Origin: Candidatus Melainabacteria bacterium
GTDB taxonomy: Bacteria > Cyanobacteriota > Vampirovibrionia > Gastranaerophilales > Gastranaerophilaceae
Length of the DNA stretch: 64,000 nt
Reading direction: 5' to 3'
Assembly (NCBI GenBank): GCA_003258725.1
Contig: QHMG01000004.1
Coordinates: forward strand, 248,001 to 312,000
Shown here: positions 59,567-64,000 of the stretch, in pieces
Layout of the letters: the number at the start of each line of letters is the position of its first letter
Position numbering within the stretch: the stretch's first letter is position 1
Notes under the pieces: model-generated
Database searches by the model: none
What the model saw: only the letters and a program-made list of their open reading frames with translations
What the model was told of the DNA's origin: nothing
Position numbers and translations under genes: made by a program

Positions 59567-59589
59567 AATACAATTATACAAGAAAAATG

Positions 59590-61140
59590 TTATTTAATTT
59601 TTTTTAATAGCAAAAGTAGTGGAATAATTACAATTGCAAGAATACCACAAATTCTGAAGGCTTCCATAAAGCCCCAAAGGCTTGCTTGTTTAACCATTGA
59701 ACCATAAAGAGAGTATTCTGCCATATACTGTGCAACATTGTATTGAGTGTATTGAGCTAAAGCTCCAGCAGTTGAGGTCAATCGTTCCATATAAATTGGA
59801 TTTAAAGGGTTTAAATGGTCAACCATATAGGCTTGGTGAATTTGAGAAAATCTAGAAACTAATGTTGTTGCAACAGATGTACCAACAGCACCACCAATAT
59901 TTTTCAACATATTTTGAATACCAGTTGCGTTTGTCATTTGACTGTTTTTTAGTGTTACAACGGAAAGTGCTATAATCGGAATCATTGCTAATGTCATACC
60001 AAAACCATAAATATAGTTTGGAATGGCAATGTTAATGGTTGCGATATCAAGGTTTAAGAACCCGAAGAAAATACCTGCAATGCCAATTAATGACAAACCA
60101 AAGGCAACGGAAAGACGTTCATCAACCTTGTTTGCTAAGATACCATATAAAATTACACCCGTCATTGCACCGCAACCTCGAGGCATAATTGCCAAACCAC
60201 TATCAAATGCGCTGTAGCCCATTAATGTTTGTAAGAATTGTGGTAAAAGCATCATTGAGCCCATCATTACGCCCATGATGATTACTTGAATAAGTGTACC
60301 AATTGTATAGTTTTTATCCTTAAATACGCTCATATCAACAAGCGGTTTTTCTTGTTTGATTTGAGACACAACAAAAGCTATAAAACATAAGACACTAAAC
60401 GCCGTTAATTTACAAATCCAAGCTGCATTGAACCAGTCGGCATCGTTACCTTTATCAAAAATGACTTGCATTGAGATTAACCATGCAGTTAAGAATAAAA
60501 ATCCAATTTTGTCAAAATAAACATTATTTTGCTTTCTAGCGTAAGGTGGGTCTTCCAAGAAAATTGTAGTTAAATATACGGTCAGAATACCAATCGGTAC
60601 GTTAATAAAGAAAATCCACGGCCAAGTCCAACAATCAGTAATCCAACCACCGATAACAGGTCCGATAATAGGTGCAACAACAACAACCAAACCGAAGGTT
60701 GCCATTGCTTTACCACGTTGGTCTTTAGGAAACCCTTCCAATAATACTGCTTGAGAAACAGGTAGCAAACCACCACCGCCGAGACCTTGCATAATTCTTG
60801 CAAAGATAATCATTTCGATAGAGTTTGCTACCCCGCATAGGAATGATGAAATAGTAAATATACATATACTCATGATGAAGAAATTTTTTCTTCCCATAAG
60901 TTTACAGAACCAGTCAACGGCAGTAATCATAATACCGCTGGCTACGATATAACTTGTTAAAATCCAAGTAGATTCTTGACGGCTAACAGAAAATGTACCA
61001 GCCATGTGTGGCAAGGCAACATTTGCAATCGTTTCGTCTAAAACAAACATAAATGCTGCAAAAATGGTTGGAATTGCGATAATCCAAGGACCTTTGGAAG
61101 GTTTCCATTCTTCTGAGTTTTCTGTTACTTCGTTAGCCAT
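59590..61140 (-). CDS. emrB: EmrB-type MFS multidrug efflux transporter (DHA2, 14 TM)
   Basis: The inner-membrane pump of a tripartite efflux system driven by protons. The 516-residue protein has 14 hydrophobic segments, motif A-like DWFCKLMGRKNFF, ARIMQGLGGGGLLPVSQAVL (motif B, about residues 114-133), and GPVIGGWITDCWTWPWIFFI (motif C, about 159-178), typical of DHA2. Its start overlaps the emrA stop as TAATG, so translation is coupled. No ribosome site of its own is needed. It is the third gene of the marR-emrA-emrB operon. Confidence 0.9.
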   Translation of the reverse strand: MANEVTENSEEWKPSKGPWIIAIPTIFAAFMFVLDETIANVALPHMAGTFSVSRQESTWILTSYIVASGIMITAVDWFCKLMGRKNFFIMSICIFTISSFLCGVANSIEMIIFARIMQGLGGGGLLPVSQAVLLEGFPKDQRGKAMATFGLVVVVAPIIGPVIGGWITDCWTWPWIFFINVPIGILTVYLTTIFLEDPPYARKQNNVYFDKIGFLFLTAWLISMQVIFDKGNDADWFNAAWICKLTAFSVLCFIAFVVSQIKQEKPLVDMSVFKDKNYTIGTLIQVIIMGVMMGSMMLLPQFLQTLMGYSAFDSGLAIMPRGCGAMTGVILYGILANKVDERLSVAFGLSLIGIAGIFFGFLNLDIATINIAIPNYIYGFGMTLAMIPIIALSVVTLKNSQMTNATGIQNMLKNIGGAVGTSVATTLVSRFSQIHQAYMVDHLNPLNPIYMERLTSTAGALAQYTQYNVAQYMAEYSLYGSMVKQASLWGFMEAFRICGILAIVIIPLLLLLKKIK

Positions 61141-62138
61141 TATTTGTTATTTTTAACCTTTACTTTTGGAACTACGCTCATACCTGGAACGATGTTGTAT
61201 TCGTCAGGGTTAATTTCTTCGTCAAAAACGATTTTTACAGGAATTCTTTGTACGATTTTAACGAAACTACCAACAGCGTTTTCAGGTGGAAATAGACTAG
61301 CTTTTGCGCCTGATGCTCTTTGAATAGAGTCAATTTTGCCCTTAAAAACTTTGTTTGGATACGCATCAATCTTAATGTCAACAGGTTGACCTGCTCTCAT
61401 TAAACCAACTTGGTTTTCTTTAAAATTTGCAACAACCCAAACATCGTTTGGAACAATTACAAATAGGGGGCTTCCAACTTGAACATAAGTGCCAACTTCA
61501 ACTCTTTTGTTTGAAACTGTACCGTCTTGAGGTGCATAAATTTTTGTGTAAGACAAGTTTAATTGAGCTTGTTCTTTTGCGGCTTTTAAAGATTTAATGT
61601 CAGCATCTGCAACTTTGTTTTGAGCTTCAGACATAACATTTTCATCTGCATTTACTAATCTTGCTTGTGTTGATTCATATTTTGTTTGAACCATATCAAG
61701 TTGTTGTTTAGAAACAGCCCCAGTTTTATACAGGTTTTGATATCTTTCTAAATCTGCTTTAGCGTTTTTAATTTCAATTTGAGTTGCGTTAAAGTTTGCT
61801 TTTGCAACTTTTTGACCAGCTAATGCTTTTTCGTAAAGCGCAGATGCTTTGTCTAGCGCAACTTTGTAATCCTTATTGTCAATTACAGCAACTAAATCGC
61901 CTTTTTTGACCTTTTGGTTATCTGTCACTAAAACTTGTACTATGTGACCAGAAACTTTAGGTGCAACTTGTACTGTATGGTTTTCTACATAAGCGTCATC
62001 AGTTGATTGGAATTGTAAGTTATAAACTATAAAACCAGTTACAACTAATGCTAAAATAAGAATTGCTGAAATTAGAATTGAACGCTTTAAGCTTTTATCC
62101 AAAGTCTTTTTTATTTCTTTTTCTTTGCTTTCTTCCAT
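61140..62138 (-). CDS. emrA: EmrA-type periplasmic adaptor (HlyD family)
   Basis: Bridges the EmrB pump to an outer-membrane TolC channel. In 332 residues: a cytoplasmic basic N-terminus, one membrane segment (about 18-40, SILISAILILALVVTGFIVY), a biotinyl-lipoyl half (VENHTVQVAPKVSGHIVQVL), a coiled-coil hairpin (about 85-175) with ALAGQKVAKANFNATQIEIK, and the second lipoyl half (YTKIYAPQDGTVSNKRVEVG). A beta-barrel and membrane-proximal domain ends the protein. The TolC-like partner is encoded divergently at 62732. Confidence 0.9.
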   Translation of the reverse strand: MEESKEKEIKKTLDKSLKRSILISAILILALVVTGFIVYNLQFQSTDDAYVENHTVQVAPKVSGHIVQVLVTDNQKVKKGDLVAVIDNKDYKVALDKASALYEKALAGQKVAKANFNATQIEIKNAKADLERYQNLYKTGAVSKQQLDMVQTKYESTQARLVNADENVMSEAQNKVADADIKSLKAAKEQAQLNLSYTKIYAPQDGTVSNKRVEVGTYVQVGSPLFVIVPNDVWVVANFKENQVGLMRAGQPVDIKIDAYPNKVFKGKIDSIQRASGAKASLFPPENAVGSFVKIVQRIPVKIVFDEEINPDEYNIVPGMSVVPKVKVKNNK

Positions 62139-62148
62139 TATATTTCTC

Positions 62149-62625
62149 CTATATATTAAATTCTACTATTTCTGCCATTGAGTTTTCTAATTTTTCTAAT
62201 GCCCCTTTTAATTCAATCATTTTTTCTTCTGGGAATTTTTCTAACAATTTTTCCATAACTTTGTTCATTATATAAAATTGTTCGTTGTAGAATTTTTCAC
62301 CAGCTTTTGTAAGTGTTAAAAGTCTTACAAGACGGTTGTTTTTAGTAGTGTTTGTTCTTTTTACAAAGCCTTTATCCTCTAAAGAGTTTAAAATTCTACC
62401 TGTTCTAACTCGGTCTCTAAGAATGATTTTAGCCAAATCACGTTGGCAAATGTTTGGGTGATTTAAAATTATATTTAATGCGCAAAATTCATCATGAGTT
62501 AAATCAACATTACGAATTTCAAAGAAATTTTGGGCTAATCTTTCTATATAAATAGATAATTGGCTTATCTTATAAAATACTGATTCTGAAAAATCAGTAG
62601 TAGGTTCTAACATTTTACTTTTCAT
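62149..62625 (-). CDS. MarR-family repressor
   Basis: A 158-residue winged-helix regulator that most likely represses this operon and the divergent TolC-like gene. It has LTHDEFCALNIILNHPNICQ, the recognition region QRDLAKIILRDRVRTGRILN and the wing GFVKRTNTTKNNRLVRLLTL, the family core. Like EmrR it probably releases DNA on binding a drug or aromatic compound. The ribosome site AAGGA is good. It is the first gene of marR-emrA-emrB and lies 106 bp from the divergent gene, with palindromic candidate operators between. Confidence 0.88.
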   Translation of the reverse strand: MKSKMLEPTTDFSESVFYKISQLSIYIERLAQNFFEIRNVDLTHDEFCALNIILNHPNICQRDLAKIILRDRVRTGRILNSLEDKGFVKRTNTTKNNRLVRLLTLTKAGEKFYNEQFYIMNKVMEKLLEKFPEEKMIELKGALEKLENSMAEIVEFNI

Positions 62626-62647
62626 TATTATCCTTCCCTATTTTGTC

Positions 62648-62697
62648 TGTTACAAAAAATACATGTTGCATTTGTAACAAAGATATGTTATCATATC
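62648..62697. promoter_or_regulatory. Candidate MarR operators in the divergent region
   Basis: TGTTACAAA (62648-62656) and TTTGTAACA (62671-62679) form a 9-bp inverted repeat. GATATG-TTAT-CATATC (62682-62697) is a second palindrome. They overlap a possible promoter of the TolC-like gene (TTGTAA about 62672, 16 nt, TATCAT), so a bound repressor would block it. Confidence 0.6.
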
Positions 62698-62731
62698 ATT
62701 ATGAAATTTGTCAAGTATGTGAGGAAGTAAA

Positions 62732-64000
62732 ATGAATTTAAAAAAAATATTTTCAACTTTAATGCTAGTTAGCTTTGTGAATATGAGTATTTTGCCTGCT
62801 TTTGCTATTCAAGATACAAAAGTCCAACAAGATGCAAAAGCTGTTAAAAAGCAAGAAAAAATGCTTAAACACAAAGTTAAAAAAAATAAAAATTATAATG
62901 AGGATTACAAATTTGGTTATGTAAATATGGATTTTTGGAAAAGTTTTAATGACAAAAATTTGGATAATTATATTAATTTAGCCATAAAAAATAACTATGA
63001 TTTAAAAATGGCAACCTTGAATGTTGATGAATATTATCAAAATGTAAAACTTCAATTTGCAAATGAATTACCTAGTGCAACAGTAGGTTTTTCTCCAGCT
63101 TATTCAAAAGTGGCAACTATTGGTAATGGTTTGGACATCGGTTCAGAATGGTCTTATGCAACACCGATGTTGATAAACTACGAGGCTGATATTTTCTTGA
63201 AAAATAGAGATAAAACTCGTAGTGTTAAAAAGTTATATGAAGCCTCTCAACTAGATGAACGTGCTGCATACATTTCAATTGCAGCAGCTGTTGGCAGTGT
63301 TTATATGAACTTGGTTACATTAGATGAAGTTATAAAATATCAAGAAAATATTGTTGCCTTGAGAAAAGAAATTTATGAAATTATGCAAGAAAGCAACAGA
63401 CAAGGTCTTGTTTCAACTTCTGATACTGTGAAAGCAAACAAGGCTTATGTAAATGGTACTTCTGATTTAATTAATTATAAAAAGAATAAAGAAATCTTAA
63501 TGCACCAATTGGCAGTTTTAATTGGTGAAAGTCCTGAAAATGTTAATGAATTAAAAATTTCAAAACTTTCTGATGTAAAATACTCAAAAGCTATTCCAAC
63601 AAGTATTTCATCAGAAATTATTACAGGCAGACCTGATTATTTAAAATCAATCAAAATGCTTGAAAAAATGGGTATTGATGTAAGAGTTGCTAAAAAAGAA
63701 TTTTTGCCATCAATTAATATTTCTGGGTTGGCGATGTTCTTGCATGGTGCAAATAACCCAATTGACGGACTATACGCTATTGCAGCATCAGGCATGTTGC
63801 CAGTATTTACAGGTGGAAGACGTATTGCAAACTTGAAACTTAAAAAAGTTCAATATGACAAAGCCCTAGAAAGTTATCACAAAACTAATTTAACAGCTTT
63901 GCAAGAGGTTAATGATGCTTTAATTTCTGTAAAACGTGATAGTGAAAAATTAGATAAGCACAAAAAACAACTGGCATTAGAAAATCAAGATTTTGGATAC
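62732..64000 (+). CDS. TolC/NodT-type outer-membrane efflux protein (3' end outside the window)
   Basis: The outer-membrane channel for the EmrAB-like pump, judged by family and divergent position. The visible 423 codons are open to the window edge. A signal peptide (MNLKKIFSTLMLVSFVNMSI then LPAFA) is followed by a Lys-rich stretch, then the efflux-protein repeat with DFWKSFNDKNLDNYINLAIK, NNYDLKMATLNVDEYYQNVK, and later RPDYLKSIKMLEKMGIDVRV, the alpha-barrel helices. The ribosome site GAGGAAG precedes the ATG at 62732. No lipid-attachment Cys follows the signal sequence. Roughly 50 residues are probably missing. Confidence 0.88.
   Translation, partial: MNLKKIFSTLMLVSFVNMSILPAFAIQDTKVQQDAKAVKKQEKMLKHKVKKNKNYNEDYKFGYVNMDFWKSFNDKNLDNYINLAIKNNYDLKMATLNVDEYYQNVKLQFANELPSATVGFSPAYSKVATIGNGLDIGSEWSYATPMLINYEADIFLKNRDKTRSVKKLYEASQLDERAAYISIAAAVGSVYMNLVTLDEVIKYQENIVALRKEIYEIMQESNRQGLVSTSDTVKANKAYVNGTSDLINYKKNKEILMHQLAVLIGESPENVNELKISKLSDVKYSKAIPTSISSEIITGRPDYLKSIKMLEKMGIDVRVAKKEFLPSINISGLAMFLHGANNPIDGLYAIAASGMLPVFTGGRRIANLKLKKVQYDKALESYHKTNLTALQEVNDALISVKRDSEKLDKHKKQLALENQDFGY

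Noticed and set aside
1..64000. CRISPR arrays or prophage structural genes
   Set aside because: No regularly spaced repeats with unique spacers and no capsid, tail or terminase genes were seen.

Overview
The window is low in G+C and comes from a flagellated Gram-negative bacterium. The best single taxonomic clue is the OmpR-type regulator at 21426-22175: its output domain and C-terminus follow the cyanobacterial RpaB/Ycf27 pattern. No photosynthesis gene is present. RpaB, flagellar and chemosensory genes, an outer membrane (kdsB, a TolC-like protein) and gut-type genes (nanE-nanK, a MarR-controlled efflux pump) together suggest a non-photosynthetic cyanobacterial relative, most likely the gut lineage Gastranaerophilales (Vampirovibrionia, 'Melainabacteria'). 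That placement is an inference.

Layout. 1-2.4 kb: minus-strand flagellar genes, a FliM/FliN-like double-SpoA protein followed by fliO and fliP. 2.5-9.2 kb: class II aldolase, a dicarboxylate/glutamate symporter, ileS and two unrecognised proteins. 9.2-16 kb: a chemosensory cluster with a receptor and CheA-CheW-REC kinase on one strand, and a REC-GGDEF protein and double-CheW protein divergently on the other; no CheR or CheB is here. 17.1-21.4 kb: a probable small genomic island inserted at tRNA-His. It has an integrase-like remnant and a cluster of 8-bp repeats at one end, a copy of the tRNA 3' end at the other, and a sulfur-trafficking cargo (ArsR repressor, a four-domain disulfide reductase/rhodanese/TusA/DsrE fusion, a NifX-like protein). 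21.4-28.2 kb: rpaB, then accD-accA-prmA-hypothetical-kdsB, a metzincin protease, and ybaB-recR. 28.2-34.6 kb: a tiny membrane-peptide gene, an orphan oligopeptide ABC ATPase, yajQ, nanE-nanK, a UbiA-type prenyltransferase and an M16 peptidase. 34.8-43 kb: a stand-alone LuxR-type HTH, an antiporter, pgi, a secreted protein, a GltD-like oxidoreductase and two tandem paralogues of an unrecognised family beginning MGMAASQARFL. 43.2-49.5 kb: thrS translationally linked to a two-helicase protein and an Fe-S PD-(D/E)XK nuclease that resemble a rearranged AddAB. 49.6-57.9 kb: two paralogous unknown proteins, then envelope genes (SpoIID-like, NagZ, a serine hydrolase) around HU, and an acyl-CoA synthetase. 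58-64 kb: a polytopic GT-C-like protein and an EmrAB/TolC-type efflux system with a MarR repressor; the TolC-like gene runs off the window.

The most unusual recurring signal is regulatory. At least eight start codons that mostly lack a Shine-Dalgarno sequence sit 6-7 nt after a -10-like hexamer, which predicts leaderless mRNAs. Several dispersed intergenic repeat families (a 135-bp element, TGTCATTC-type short palindromes, shared upstream motifs) are also visible. Start codons, promoters and hairpins were read by eye and no alignment or database search was run.
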